This document shows positions 9,480 through 18,662 of a stretch of 64,000 nt of DNA, one piece after another. The stretch is from JALHMI01 sp964598535. Its GTDB lineage: Bacteria; Planctomycetota; Planctomycetia; Pirellulales; PALSA-1355. The notes under the pieces were generated by a model that was given only the letters and a program-made list of their open reading frames with translations, was not told where the DNA came from and ran no database searches. The stretch lies in contig CAZRCI010000019.1 of NCBI GenBank assembly GCA_964598535.1, positions 1-64,000 on the forward strand, read 5' to 3'. A program made the position numbers and the translations under genes. Within the stretch, counting starts at the first letter, position 1; each line of letters starts with the position of its first letter.

Positions 9480-9905
9480 TTGGACGGAAAAATCCAGTAT
9501 TTGAATACCGATCTGGACCTCGTGGCGTTGCAGGATCCTACGCCGCTAACCGACGCGCTTGCGGAGCGTCGTGTGCGAGCGCTTCATCCGCCGAGCCAAG
9601 GGAACGACCAACGCTGGTATTGCATCCTGGAAATTATTGCGGACGACAATCACGAAGAACCCGAGACGACGATTCAGGTCATGCTCGATGCGATCGAGTC
9701 GCTCGACGCCGTCGCGGCGGAGCTTTGGGCACGGTGCGCGATTCGCGAGTTCAACATTGGCTACGATTGTGGCGATGATCCCTGGGCGTTCAATCAAGGC
9801 CTTTCGAATCAGACGCTGGCTCGTATCGCAGCGGTCAAGGCTACCCTGCGGATCACTATTTATCCGGATCGTAAGCCGGTGCTGTCGAACGCTTGTACGC
9901 GCTAG
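9480..9905 (+). CDS. Conserved hypothetical protein, TTG start
   Basis: I do not recognise this 141-residue soluble protein with certainty. The frame is open far upstream, but that part overlaps the MFS gene. A TTG at 9480, preceded by GGAG seven to nine bases upstream, gives LDGKIQYLNTDLDLVALQDP as the N-terminus. An acidic middle (ADDNHEEPETT) leads to ELWARCAIREFNIGYDCGDD and a final LRITIYPDRKP strand. The order of elements recalls small DUF4279-like proteins, but that is only an impression. It follows the MFS gene by 16 bases and may be cotranscribed. Confidence 0.6.
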   Translation: MDGKIQYLNTDLDLVALQDPTPLTDALAERRVRALHPPSQGNDQRWYCILEIIADDNHEEPETTIQVMLDAIESLDAVAAELWARCAIREFNIGYDCGDDPWAFNQGLSNQTLARIAAVKATLRITIYPDRKPVLSNACTR

Positions 9906-10083
9906 GCCGTGGCGGCGACGCGGTTTGAATTGGTCGTCCGTTTGCGCTGACGAGGGTGCGCTCCGGTTGGCCGGTCGGCCGCAAAATCGCGAAATCTTTC
10001 TGGTGTTTTTTTACCCCTTGCGGTAGATTCTCTAAGAAGAATCGGGAATGGCTTTTCCCTTTTGGATCTCATTCGAGGATTGA

Positions 10084-10692
10084 ATGATGACTCGACGCCA
10101 AAACGGTGTAATCGGCGCGCTCGCACTCTTGTTGATGCTGGCCACGGGACAATTGGCTCTAGCGCATCCGGGACACTTTCACCCCGAACAGGCGAGCGAC
10201 CTTCGCACCGGGTTGTTGCATCCGCTCATGGGGCTCGATCACATGCTGGCGTGTGTGGCGATCGGTCTGCTGTCGGTGCGGCTCGGCGGCCGGGCCCTGT
10301 GGATGATGCCCGCCACGTGCATGCTTGCAATGCTAACTGGCGGAATTGCGGCCGTGGCCGGAATGCCGCTGCTGGGCGCGGAGTTCGGCCTCGCGTTGTC
10401 GGTCGTTCTGCTGGGAACGCTGGTGGCCGCCGCGCCATTGGCGCCGGCCTGGGTACGGCTGTCTCTTGTGGCTTCGTTTGCCTTCGTGCATGGCCACGTT
10501 CACGCGGCCGAAGCCGCTGGCGGCTCTCTGGCCGGGTATTTCACGGGCATTCTCTTGACGAGCGCGTTGCTGGTCGCCGCTGGCATCGCCGTGGGTTTTG
10601 TCGCCGAAAAGCTACGCTCGCTACGGCCATTTCCGATCGTTGGCTGCGGCATTGCCGCTTGCGGTCTGGCGATGATGCTGACGCTGTTCTAA
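10084..10692 (+). CDS. HupE/UreJ family membrane protein
   Basis: This 202-residue protein has a cleavable signal (LLLMLATGQLALA, cut before HPGH) followed by about six membrane spans. HPGHFH at the mature N-terminus and TGLLHPLMGLDHMLACVAIG are the diagnostic histidine-rich elements of HupE/UreJ proteins, which act as secondary nickel or cobalt permeases. SFAFVHGHVHAAEAAGG supplies the second histidine cluster. No hydrogenase or urease genes lie nearby, so it is an orphan metal-transport candidate. ATG ATG at the start leaves a one-residue ambiguity. Copy B of the intergenic repeat begins right after its stop. Confidence 0.85.
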   Translation: MMTRRQNGVIGALALLLMLATGQLALAHPGHFHPEQASDLRTGLLHPLMGLDHMLACVAIGLLSVRLGGRALWMMPATCMLAMLTGGIAAVAGMPLLGAEFGLALSVVLLGTLVAAAPLAPAWVRLSLVASFAFVHGHVHAAEAAGGSLAGYFTGILLTSALLVAAGIAVGFVAEKLRSLRPFPIVGCGIAACGLAMMLTLF

Positions 10693-10850
10693 ACGGTGCT
10701 GAAGAAGGCCCTTCTTGGCGGCGAGGCCTTTTTTCGCCTCGCGAAGTACGAAGCGCTCCGCACCGCTTGCCCAGTAGCGGCTTGTGCCCGCCTATTGGCG
10801 GATCGCGGCCCTATAGGGACACTGGGTGTGAGAATTTCTTGAACCGCGCG
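10693..10850 (+). repeat. Dispersed intergenic repeat, copy B (diverged)
   Basis: This starts at the HupE stop codon with GGTGCTGAAGAAGG. It contains GCGAGG and CCTCGC arms around a T-run, then a GCTCCGCACCGCT core that matches copy C exactly over that segment and copy A with small changes. ATTGGCGGATCGC near 10794-10806 corresponds to the ATTTGGGGATCGC segment of copy C. It is the most diverged of the three clearer copies. The T-rich hairpin at its 5' end may double as the HupE terminator. Confidence 0.5.
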
Positions 10851-10962
10851 TCGCATCGGGCTAAGCTGCCAAGCGACGCTGCGCCAGAGGGCGGATGATA
10901 CCCGCCAGCGCCTGGCGTCTTGGAATTTTGGCCTTTTTGCTACTCTGGCGAACGGCGGTGCC

Positions 10963-13215
10963 ATGAGAGATACGCGATTGGATTTGTGGAACTTGTCGTT
11001 GCGCGTGTTATGGGCTGCCGCGTCGTTCGCGGCGTGGCCATTCGGCACGCTGGCCGCGGACGCGCAGGATTTGGCTGCTCAGGTCGAAATTCGGCGCACG
11101 GAATACGGAGTCCCGCACATTCAGGCCGATTCGTTTGAAGCGGTCGCATTCGGGTTCGGATATTGCCAAGCGGAGGATCACTTGCCGACTATCCTGCGCG
11201 GGATCATCGGCGCGCGCGGGGAACTTGCCGCGACGTTTGGGCCGGATGAACGCGAGGCTGGAGATGGCAGGCATCTGGCGGCCGATCGTTTCTCGCGGCA
11301 GTTTCGCGTTTATCGCCGCGCGGTCGACACCTACCACAAGCTCGATCCCGATTATCGCACGATGTGCGAAGGCTTCGCCGCGGGGATCAATCACTATGCC
11401 GAGCGGCATCCCGCGCAGTCTCCCGAGTTGACGCCAAAAGTCACGGGGCACGATGTCGTGGCGTATGGGCTGGCTGGTGTAATGCGGTTTGCGTTCAACC
11501 GTGGCAGGATCATCGAAGGATTTCTGAAAGAACAAAGTATTGAAGTCGCGGCGATCGAACCCCTGCTGAGCGGCGGTGCCGGCATGGATGATCCGCAGCG
11601 CGACCTTGCGCGGCGGCTTACGCCGGGCACGGTGAACTCCGACTGGAGCGAATCCGAAGTCGGCTCGAATATGTGGGCGTTTGCTCCCAGTCGCAGTCGC
11701 TCGGGGCGAGCGCTGTTGATGGGCAATCCACACCAACCCTGGGCCCCTGTGTCGACCTACTACGAAGCGCACCTGATCGTGCCCGGCAGGATGAACTTCT
11801 ACGGTTCGACGTTCATCGGCCGGCCGGTGTTGACCTCGGGGTGGAACGATTACCTGGGCTGGTCGCACACGGTCAACTATCCGGATTTGGAAGAAATTTA
11901 CGAACTGGAACTCGACGCCGAGCGGCCGGATCACTACCGGTTCGACGGCAGTTCGTTACCGCTCGAACGCGACGAGGTGGAGATTGCCGTACGCGACGGC
12001 GATGCAGTCCGCATCGAGCGTTCTACATTCTGGTACACGCCGCTGGGGCCGGTGATCCATCGCACGCCGCGCAAGGCGTTCGTGCTGCGCAGCGCCTGTT
12101 GGGAGAACTATCGGGCATACGAGCAGTGGCTGCGGATGACGCAGGCCAAGAACTTCGACGAGTTCCGCGGCGCGTTGGCGATGAACCAGATTCCGATGTT
12201 TAACATCTGTTACGCCGATCGGGCGGGCAACATCTACTACCTCTACAACGGCACGGTGCCAAAGCTGCCGCACGAACGCGCCACGACCAAGGCGATCCCG
12301 GCGCTGCGAACGGCGGACCTTTGGGTCGACTTTTTGCGCACCGACGAGTTGCCGCAACTGCTGAACCCGCCGGGCGGTTATGTGCAGAACTGCAACTCTC
12401 CGCCATTTTTTACGAATCTCAAGGCCCCGCTCGATCCGGAGAAGTTTCCGCCCTACCTGAGGGAGAATAGCGTCAGCCTGCGGAGTCAGCACAGCCTGGA
12501 ACTGATCGGAGGCGACGACAAGCTTTCGTTCGATGACATCCGCGAACGGAAGCATAGCCCGCGAATGCTCGTGGCCGATCGGGTAAAGGAGGACCTGTTA
12601 CAGGTTCTGGGGGAAGCTCCCGAAAACGGTGAGTTCGCGACCGCGGCGGCATTGCTGACAGCTTGGGACAATACGGTGTTGGCCGAGCGCCGGGGCGCGG
12701 CGCTGTTTGCCGAGTGGTGGAAGCGGTACGAACGAGCGGGCGGCGGATTTGCCGTGCCTTGGAACGCCGATCAGCCGACCACGACGCCAAGAGGCCTTTC
12801 AGATCCGGAGTTGGCGCGTACGACCTTCCGCGAAGCGATGGCCAACATCACGCGGCGGTTCGGAGGCCTCGACGCCACGTGGGGCGACACGCATCGCTAT
12901 CGCAAGGGGCCGGTCGATCTGCCGCTGAGCGGAGGCTCGGGGCTGATGGGATGTTTCCGCGTGCTCGACTTTCAAGAAGACGCCGATGGCAAGGAGGTGG
13001 CACGCGGCGGTGACAGCTATGTGTTCATGGTCGAGTTCAGCGAACCGCCGCGAGGTTACACGGTACTGGCCTACAGCCAAAGCGAGATCGCGGGGTCGCC
13101 CCACTACAACGATCAAGCGGAGTTGTTTGCGGCGGGGCGGTTCAAGCGAGCGGCATTTACCGATGCCGAGATCAACCAAACGCTGAGCAAGCAATATCAT
13201 CCGGGGGAAGAGTGA
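10963..13215 (+). CDS. Penicillin-acylase family (peptidase S45) Ntn hydrolase
   Basis: This is a 750-residue exported precursor. A signal peptide (cut near FGTLAAD, about residue 32) is followed by the alpha-chain start VEIRRTEYGVPHI and GFGYCQAEDHLP. The self-cleavage site is VGSNMWAF, with Ser235 as the expected nucleophile at the new beta-chain N-terminus. NPHQPWAP and the QNCNSPP block (catalytic Asn region) follow. The family hydrolyses side-chain amides, including penicillins and acyl-homoserine lactones; the substrate here is unknown. It ends in YHPGEE, like its paralogue at 61505-63766. The sequence just before the ATG gives no strong ribosome-binding site. Confidence 0.88.
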   Translation: MRDTRLDLWNLSLRVLWAAASFAAWPFGTLAADAQDLAAQVEIRRTEYGVPHIQADSFEAVAFGFGYCQAEDHLPTILRGIIGARGELAATFGPDEREAGDGRHLAADRFSRQFRVYRRAVDTYHKLDPDYRTMCEGFAAGINHYAERHPAQSPELTPKVTGHDVVAYGLAGVMRFAFNRGRIIEGFLKEQSIEVAAIEPLLSGGAGMDDPQRDLARRLTPGTVNSDWSESEVGSNMWAFAPSRSRSGRALLMGNPHQPWAPVSTYYEAHLIVPGRMNFYGSTFIGRPVLTSGWNDYLGWSHTVNYPDLEEIYELELDAERPDHYRFDGSSLPLERDEVEIAVRDGDAVRIERSTFWYTPLGPVIHRTPRKAFVLRSACWENYRAYEQWLRMTQAKNFDEFRGALAMNQIPMFNICYADRAGNIYYLYNGTVPKLPHERATTKAIPALRTADLWVDFLRTDELPQLLNPPGGYVQNCNSPPFFTNLKAPLDPEKFPPYLRENSVSLRSQHSLELIGGDDKLSFDDIRERKHSPRMLVADRVKEDLLQVLGEAPENGEFATAAALLTAWDNTVLAERRGAALFAEWWKRYERAGGGFAVPWNADQPTTTPRGLSDPELARTTFREAMANITRRFGGLDATWGDTHRYRKGPVDLPLSGGSGLMGCFRVLDFQEDADGKEVARGGDSYVFMVEFSEPPRGYTVLAYSQSEIAGSPHYNDQAELFAAGRFKRAAFTDAEINQTLSKQYHPGEE

Positions 13216-13248
13216 GCACTTTGATTTCGCGGGCCGTTCAGCGGTCGA

Positions 13249-13863
13249 TCAGACGCCGGCCGCGCCGAGAAAATGCTCGGCGCCGATCTTGGGCGTGCGC
13301 GGCATTTGAAACCGATCGAGGCTGTGGATTGTAAGCCCGGCGGTTGTAATCAGCTCGTCGATGGGCCGATTGAGGTTGCACCCAAGCCCAATGACGCGCT
13401 GCACGCCGTTCCAACGATCTTGCCGGCGCGCGATGGCCGGATTGGCACTGCGGCCATGTTCGAGGAACAGCAGGCGGCCCTCCGGCTTCAGCACGCGGCG
13501 GATTTCTTGTAATGCGCCGATGGCGTCGGGAATGGTGCAGAGCGTCCAGGTGGAAACGACCGTGTCGAAACGCTGGTTCTCGAAGGGCAGGTGTTCGGCA
13601 TTGAGAAAGGCTTCTTCCACGGGCATAGGCGCCGCCGCGATACGACTCGCCACGCGACGCGGTAGCAGCCGGGCCGGATCGATGACCGTCAACCGATCGA
13701 CCGCCGTGGGATAGCACTCGAGATTCAGGCCGGTGCCGAAACCGACTTCGAGTACATCGCCATGCGCCGTGGCGAGCGCCCGCCGGCGATACTCCATCGC
13801 ACGCGGGTTGCCCAGTAAAAACTCGAGCAAATGCGGGAAGATGAAATTGCTGTAGAGTCCCAC
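13249..13863 (-). CDS. Class I SAM-dependent methyltransferase
   Basis: This 204-residue protein has a standard methyltransferase fold. Motif I VLEVGFGTGLNL is at about residue 37 and the acidic loop LTVIDPARL at about 58. FDTVVSTWTLCTIPD and LKPEGRLLFLEHG are the later strands. The EHGRS and WNGVQRVIGLGCNLNR segments resemble the METTL7/UbiE-like Methyltransf_11 proteins that act on small molecules or lipids. The substrate is unknown. It converges with the penicillin-acylase gene, ending about 30 bases from it. Confidence 0.85.
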   Translation of the reverse strand: MGLYSNFIFPHLLEFLLGNPRAMEYRRRALATAHGDVLEVGFGTGLNLECYPTAVDRLTVIDPARLLPRRVASRIAAAPMPVEEAFLNAEHLPFENQRFDTVVSTWTLCTIPDAIGALQEIRRVLKPEGRLLFLEHGRSANPAIARRQDRWNGVQRVIGLGCNLNRPIDELITTAGLTIHSLDRFQMPRTPKIGAEHFLGAAGV

Positions 13864-13971
13864 ATCGACGCTCCGCGGATGCCGTGACGCACAGTTCGGA
13901 CTCGCGCCGCGGAGATGAGCCTAGCATGCCCGTCGGACAGCGGCAAGAAACATGCTTCGGCTCCGCGGGGC

Positions 13972-14820
13972 TCAATGGTCCTTGCAGATGGCGATCGAAC
14001 TGTTGCTGGTTTCTAGTTCGAGCGAGAACTTGGGAGCATTGCCCACGGTTCCGCTTGCCTTTCGGCGCCGCCGGCGCCCGGCGTCGCCTTCGTAGTCGAA
14101 CTCGACGTCAATATCGCCGTTGGAGGTTTCAGCCACGAAGCTAAATTGGCTGTCGGCCGGCAGGCGTACGTCGATCGGACCGTTCGACGTTTCGAATTCA
14201 TGCTTGGAGTCGGTCAGAGTGCCTCGGAAGCGAACCCCGGAGTTTGAAGTCGAGGCGTTTATCTGAGCGGCCTGGGCTTCGATCAGAATCGGACCGTTAC
14301 TGGTCTCGGCCTTGATCGTGCCACCGGCGTCGACGATGTTGATCTTGGCGTTCGAGGTCTCGGCATCGAGCTTGCCGCGGAGGCCTTCGCTGACGATGTA
14401 GCCGTTGCTGGACTTGAGTCGGGCGTTGGCCTGGGGAGGCACGGCCAGGATAATCGACGCGCCCGAGTCGCCCGCGGCGGCGCCCCGGCGTTCGACGCGG
14501 ACGATGATTTTATCTCGGTTCTCGGCGTGCATCGTCACCTTGATGTTGTCGAGGTTTCGGTCGGCGGCGTGCTGGTCGAAGCCGCTAGCGCGCTTGGTCA
14601 CTTCGACAACCACCTCGTCGGAATTGCCGTTGCTGATGTCGATCGAGCCGTTGAAAGTTTCAACCGTGACGGTTGGAGAATCGCTGCTGGGAAAGGCGTC
14701 GGTGAGCGTTTCCGTGGCGCGATACAGGGGAATATCGCAGCCGGCCGCCAGCGCGCTTAAGCCCACGAGAAGCGAACAGGCGAGCCATGCGTCACGGCGT
14801 GTTGTATAAGAATGGTTCAT
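13972..14820 (-). CDS. DUF4097 beta-repeat lipoprotein
   Basis: This 282-residue protein has a lipoprotein signal ending in LSALAAGC, so Cys28 is the probable lipidated residue. The mature part is a run of short beta repeats built on E-T-S-N-G (ETFNGSID, SSNGYIV, ETSNAKIN, ETSNGPIL, STSNSGVR, ETSNGPID, ETSNGDID, ETSNSSIA). This is the beta-helical DUF4097 pattern found in putative surface adhesin-like proteins. A basic insert (GRRRRRKASG) lies near residue 248. Its role is unknown; anchoring on the outer or inner membrane is inferred from the lipobox. It is divergent from the ROK kinase. Confidence 0.8.
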   Translation of the reverse strand: MNHSYTTRRDAWLACSLLVGLSALAAGCDIPLYRATETLTDAFPSSDSPTVTVETFNGSIDISNGNSDEVVVEVTKRASGFDQHAADRNLDNIKVTMHAENRDKIIVRVERRGAAAGDSGASIILAVPPQANARLKSSNGYIVSEGLRGKLDAETSNAKINIVDAGGTIKAETSNGPILIEAQAAQINASTSNSGVRFRGTLTDSKHEFETSNGPIDVRLPADSQFSFVAETSNGDIDVEFDYEGDAGRRRRRKASGTVGNAPKFSLELETSNSSIAICKDH

Positions 14821-15162
14821 GGCACGATTCCCTGCGAGTGGCGGAGCGTGGCGAAACGGCGGGGCTTCCAGGGGCGTATTCGGCCGGCGAGCGCCGGTCT
14901 TGGCTAGTGCTCCGTCAACGTTTCATTTTCGGGGGTAGGCTTTCCAGGAGCACCAGCTTACTTATTGTCGCCAAACCGTTTGCGCATTTGGCGTGTTGCG
15001 CGTCGCCCGAATGAATCGGATGGATGCTCCACGAGCGTTCACGGAGAAAGTGCCACGATCCAACGCGGCGCCGTTGCGATTTCTAGCGGCTCGGTCGATA
15101 TTAACAGCTTTTTGTCGGCCACGGAAACCGCCCCTTCGCGCAACCACTCGCAGGATTTAACC
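14821..15162. promoter_or_regulatory. Divergent intergenic region with inverted repeat
   Basis: These 342 bases between two divergently transcribed genes hold no credible ORF. GTGCTCC (14907-14913) and GGAGCAC (14947-14953) form a 7-bp inverted repeat around the 14-mer at 14928-14941, which recurs at 32217. Promoters for both flanking genes should lie here, but I cannot assign -35/-10 boxes with confidence. Confidence 0.4.
14928..14941 (+). repeat. 14-bp dispersed repeat TTCGGGGGTAGGCT, copy 1
   Basis: This 14-mer is identical to the one at 32217-32230. In both places a CAGGAGC follows within about 20 bases, and in both it lies in non-coding DNA. It is probably the core of a small dispersed intergenic element. 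Confidence 0.45.
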
Positions 15163-16095
15163 ATGAACGCACAGCGAGCCCTGGGAATTGATATCGGAGG
15201 CACGAAAATCGCCGTGGCCGCGGTGGATGGCGCGGGGCGGATTCATGCCCAAACGTCGCTGGCCACCGAGGCTGAGCTCGGCTTCGGACGCGCCGTCGAG
15301 CGGATGCTGGCGGCCGGAGACGAGGTTCTTGCGCGGGCGGGCTGGACACGCGACCAACTGAGCGGCGTAGGCGTGGGATGTGCCGGGCCGCTGAATGCCG
15401 AGGCCGGCATCATCAATAATCCCTACACGCTGCCAACCTGGGACAACGTCGACATTGTGAGTCCCCTGCGGGCAGCGCTTGGCAAACCGGCGTGTCTAGA
15501 AAACGACGCCGACGCGGCCGCTTTGGGGGAGTGGTTCGCCGGGGCGGCTCGCGGCGCGACGCGCGTGGTGATGCTGACGCTCGGCACTGGCGTTGGCGGC
15601 GGCGTGGTGCTTGATGGCCGTGTGTATCGCGGCACGCGGGGAGAGCATCCCGAGTTGGGGCATATGCCCATCGCTCGATTTGGTTCTGAGATCGACGCTG
15701 ACCAGGCCTGTTATTGCGGCGCGCGAGGTTGTCTGGAATCGATCGCCTCGGGCACGGGCATCGCCGACGCAGGGAAGCCTTTGGGACTTGCGGACAGCCG
15801 GGCCGTGTTTGCCGCGTTTGCCGCGGGAAACGTCGAGGCCGTACGGATTATCGAACGCGTACAGCACGCGCTCGAAATGGCGACGTGGACGGTATTGCAC
15901 ACGTTCATGCCGGAGGTGGTCGTGCTGGGCGGCGGGTTGGGAGACTCTCAGTTCGAGCTCTGGTTACCGGCCATGGAGGCCTGCACGACCCGGGCGACGA
16001 TGGTGCCGGCCGGTGGCGTACGGATTGTAAAAGCCGCGCTGGGCAATGATGCGGGCTTGGTGGGCGCGGCAGGGCTGGTGTTTGCCGCCAATTAA
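15163..16095 (+). CDS. ROK-family sugar kinase (glucokinase-like)
   Basis: This 310-residue protein phosphorylates a hexose with ATP, most likely glucose or an N-acetylhexosamine. The phosphate-binding LGIDIGGTKIAVAAVDGAG opens the protein. The catalytic ENDADAAALGEW is at about residue 115 and LTLGTGVGGGVVLDG at about 142. GEHPELGHMPI with CYCGARGCLESIASG is the ROK zinc site (three cysteines plus the GH histidine). The ATG at 15163 is chosen because homology begins there; the frame is open further upstream. Its TAA lies within the A-run that serves as the U-tract of the rpsI terminator on the other strand. Confidence 0.92.
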   Translation: MNAQRALGIDIGGTKIAVAAVDGAGRIHAQTSLATEAELGFGRAVERMLAAGDEVLARAGWTRDQLSGVGVGCAGPLNAEAGIINNPYTLPTWDNVDIVSPLRAALGKPACLENDADAAALGEWFAGAARGATRVVMLTLGTGVGGGVVLDGRVYRGTRGEHPELGHMPIARFGSEIDADQACYCGARGCLESIASGTGIADAGKPLGLADSRAVFAAFAAGNVEAVRIIERVQHALEMATWTVLHTFMPEVVVLGGGLGDSQFELWLPAMEACTTRATMVPAGGVRIVKAALGNDAGLVGAAGLVFAAN

Positions 16096-16134
16096 AAAAA
16101 AGCCGAGCGCCGCAACAGATGTGCGGCACTCGGC
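16093..16134 (-). terminator. Rho-independent terminator of rplM-rpsI
   Basis: On the minus strand a stem with arms GCCGAGTGCCGCA and TGCGGCGCTCGGC (one mismatch, 7-base loop) is followed by nine T residues. The hairpin occupies 16102-16134. The T-run overlaps the stop codon of the convergent kinase gene. It has no matching U-tract for the + strand, so it should be unidirectional. Confidence 0.9.
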
Positions 16135-16170
16135 TGGTAAGTCGCTGAGCGAAGAGAGAGGCCCGAAGAA

Positions 16171-16581
16171 TTAACGCTTCGAGAACTGCGTGCCACGGCG
16201 GGCGCCACGCAGACCGTAGTGTTTGCGTTCCTTCATACGGCCATCGCGCGTGAGCAGGTGGCTGTGACGCAACGGATCGAAGGTCTCGGTGTCGAACTTG
16301 ACCAGCGCTCGGGCGATCCCCAGCATACAGGCGCCGGATTGACCGGTGGAGCCACCGCCATGCACGCGGATGGTGACATCAACGCTGTCAACCTTGCCGC
16401 TCTTCTCAAGAGGAGCCAGCACGTTGCGGCGATCCTGGTCGTTGACAAAGTATTCTTCGAGGGAACGATTGTTGATCGTGATTGTGCCGTTCCCCGGACG
16501 CACGCGAACGCGAGCCACCGAGGTTTTCCGGCGTCCGGTGCCCAGGCTATCGTTCGACTTCGAAACTGCGGCTTCTGCCAT
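16171..16581 (-). CDS. rpsI: 30S ribosomal protein S9
   Basis: This 136-residue protein has the complete S9 signature. GTGRRKTSVARVRVRPGNG is at the start of the domain. VHGGGSTGQSGACMLGIARAL is in the middle, and the conserved tail LLTRDGRMKERKHYG ends in RRGTQFSKR, whose final Lys-Arg reaches the P-site tRNA. It lies 87 bases after rplM on the same strand, the universal L13-S9 order, and ends at a strong terminator. Confidence 0.98.
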   Translation of the reverse strand: MAEAAVSKSNDSLGTGRRKTSVARVRVRPGNGTITINNRSLEEYFVNDQDRRNVLAPLEKSGKVDSVDVTIRVHGGGSTGQSGACMLGIARALVKFDTETFDPLRHSHLLTRDGRMKERKHYGLRGARRGTQFSKR

Positions 16582-16668
16582 CGTTCGTTACTCTTTTGGG
16601 ATCCTACGGAGAGGTTGAATTTCCTGCGTCGGCCCCCGGGGGCCGATCGGTTTCGCCGAGTGGCCGCG

Positions 16669-17118
16669 TTACTTTACAGCCAACTCTTTGGGCTCGGGAG
16701 CTTGGGCCTGATGCGGATGCTGGTTGCCGGCATAGACCTTCAGCTTTTCGAGCATGTGTCGGGCGAGCTTGTTCTTGGGAAGCATGCGGCGAACGGCCTC
16801 GGTGAGGATCGAGCCCGGATCGCGTTCGAAACGCGTACGGGCATTTTCGCTCTGCAGGCCGGGGTAACCCGTCGTCCAAGTGTAGACCTTTTGGTCCCAC
16901 TTCTTGCCGGTGAATTTGATCTTCTCGACGTTGATCACCACGACGTAGTCACCGGTGTCGACGTGCGGGGTGTAAGTGGGCTTGTGCTTGCCCATCAGAA
17001 TCATGGCGATGTCGCTGGCCAGCCGGCCGACGACCTTGTCCGTGGCGTCGACGACGTACCACTTCTTTTCCAGCTCGCCAGTCTTCGCCATGTAGCTTTT
17101 GACGGTTGCCGTCTGCAT
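16669..17118 (-). CDS. rplM: 50S ribosomal protein L13
   Basis: This protein is 149 residues from the ATG giving MQTATVKSYMAKTGELEKKW. An in-frame start at 17160 would add an atypical MRAVRLTRTTTSKS leader and is rejected. Diagnostic blocks are WYVVDATDKVVGRLASDIA, GKHKPTYTPHVDTGDYVVV and AVRRMLPKNKLARHMLEKLK. A Pro/Gln-rich tail (HPHQAQAPEP) extends a few residues past the usual end. It is the first gene of the rplM-rpsI operon. Confidence 0.97.
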   Translation of the reverse strand: MQTATVKSYMAKTGELEKKWYVVDATDKVVGRLASDIAMILMGKHKPTYTPHVDTGDYVVVINVEKIKFTGKKWDQKVYTWTTGYPGLQSENARTRFERDPGSILTEAVRRMLPKNKLARHMLEKLKVYAGNQHPHQAQAPEPKELAVK

Positions 17119-17462
17119 GCTCTTACTCGTCGTTGTTCGGGTCAGGCGGACTGCTCGCACCCGCGGGCAGACGCTTTGGGGTTAGGTTCGCGAAGCCGCA
17201 AATATCCACGCGACCTCCAGCGTCCCTTGGGGAAACCACCAATTTAGCGGCCCAGCCGCAAACGTTCAAGGCGGAGAGAGGCATAAGTTTACGCCATTTT
17301 GCTCGTCCGTTTTGAGCGTTGACCAGGGAAGACGCTTCGCGGCCCCCTGGAGACCGATTCCGGCGGGCTTTATCGGAGCTTTGCTTCCCGCATATTGCGA
17401 ATTCTGCCACAATCGGCGGCTTCTGCCTTTCGCTTCCTCCCCGGTATGGGTCCCCAGCCGCC
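17119..17462. promoter_or_regulatory. Divergent intergenic region, rplM / pntAA
   Basis: These 344 bases separate the ribosomal-protein operon (-) from the transhydrogenase gene (+). Overlapping ORFs here have no recognisable content. The region should hold both promoters and possibly a leader for rplM; I see no clear attenuator or strong inverted repeat. Confidence 0.3.
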
Positions 17463-18662
17463 ATGATTGTCGCTGTCCTTCGCGAGTCGTTTCCCGGCGA
17501 ACGCCGGGTCGCCCTGGTTCCTGCGTCCGTGCCACCGCTGATCAAGGCCGGTTGGACCGTTCGGATCGAGGCTGGCGCCGGCGAGGCGGCCGGTTTTACC
17601 GACGCGCACTATGCCGAAAAAGGCGCCCAGGTCGTATCGCGGGGCGAAGCCTTGCAAGCGGACTGCTTGCTGCAAGTTCGGACGCTGGGGGCCAATCTCG
17701 AGGCCGGACGGGCGGACCTGGCAAACCTGAGGCGGGGCCAAGTGATCATCGGACTGTGCGATCCGCTAGGCCAGCCTGCCGCGGCGCAGGAACTCGCCAA
17801 TCTGGGGATTACCCTGTTTGCCTTGGAGCTGGTGCCGCGGATCAGCCGGGCGCAGGCGATGGATGTGCTCAGCTCGCAAGCCTCGATTGCGGGCTACCGG
17901 GCCGTGTTGCTGGCGGCTACGACACTGCCGAAGCTGTTTCCGATGATGACCACGGCGGCTGGAACCATCACGCCGGCGCGGGTTTTTGTTTTCGGGGCCG
18001 GAGTGGCAGGCCTCCAGGCGATTGCCACCGCCCGGCGGCTGGGGGCGGTGGTCTCGGCTACGGACGTACGGGCGGCGGTCAAGGAGCAAGTGCAAAGTCT
18101 GGGCGCGAAATTCATCGAATCCAGCGCCGTGCCGGCGGGAGTCAACGCGGAAGCGGCCGGCGGTTACGCGCGGGCGATGGACGAGGATTTTTATCGCAAG
18201 CAGCGCGAGGCGATGCGCGAGATCGTGGCCGGCCAGGACGTGCTGATCACCACGGCGGCGATTCCCGGAAAGCCGGCTCCGAAGCTGGTCACCGCCGAAA
18301 TGGTCGAAGCCATGTCGCCGGGATCGGTGATCGTGGACCTGGCCGCCGAGCGCGGCGGCAATTGCGAATTGACGCGACCTGGCGAAACGGTGGTGGTGAA
18401 TGGCGTATCGATTCTGGGGCCGACGAATCTTCCCGCGGAGGTTCCCTATCACGCGAGCCAGATGTATGCCAAGAACGTCACCACGTTGCTCGCGCACCTG
18501 ACGACCAAAGAAGGCGCATGGAACATCGACACCAAGGACGAGATCACACGCGATACGCTGGTGGCTCAAGACGGCCAGGTGGTGAGCGAACCGGTTCGCG
18601 ACTTGTTGGGGCTTAAGCCACCGGAAAAGGATTGGATGGAAGGGGCTATCGACCTGGAATAG
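17463..18662 (+). CDS. pntAA: NAD(P) transhydrogenase subunit alpha, part 1 (NAD-binding)
   Basis: This is a 399-residue soluble dI component that binds NAD(H) in the proton-translocating transhydrogenase. MIVAVLRESFPGERRVALVP is the AlaDH/PNT N-terminal domain start. SQASIAGYRAVLLAA precedes the Rossmann motif VFGAGVAGLQAIATARRLGA (about 178). VIVDLAAERGGNCELTRPGE and GPTNLPAEVPYHASQMYAKN are conserved PntA segments. As in split-alpha organisms, the membrane part is encoded separately (19653-19988), but here an antisense pair intervenes. Its last 17 bases overlap the 3' end of dsbB. The frame open from 17319 contributes no family sequence. Confidence 0.93.
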   Translation: MIVAVLRESFPGERRVALVPASVPPLIKAGWTVRIEAGAGEAAGFTDAHYAEKGAQVVSRGEALQADCLLQVRTLGANLEAGRADLANLRRGQVIIGLCDPLGQPAAAQELANLGITLFALELVPRISRAQAMDVLSSQASIAGYRAVLLAATTLPKLFPMMTTAAGTITPARVFVFGAGVAGLQAIATARRLGAVVSATDVRAAVKEQVQSLGAKFIESSAVPAGVNAEAAGGYARAMDEDFYRKQREAMREIVAGQDVLITTAAIPGKPAPKLVTAEMVEAMSPGSVIVDLAAERGGNCELTRPGETVVVNGVSILGPTNLPAEVPYHASQMYAKNVTTLLAHLTTKEGAWNIDTKDEITRDTLVAQDGQVVSEPVRDLLGLKPPEKDWMEGAIDLE

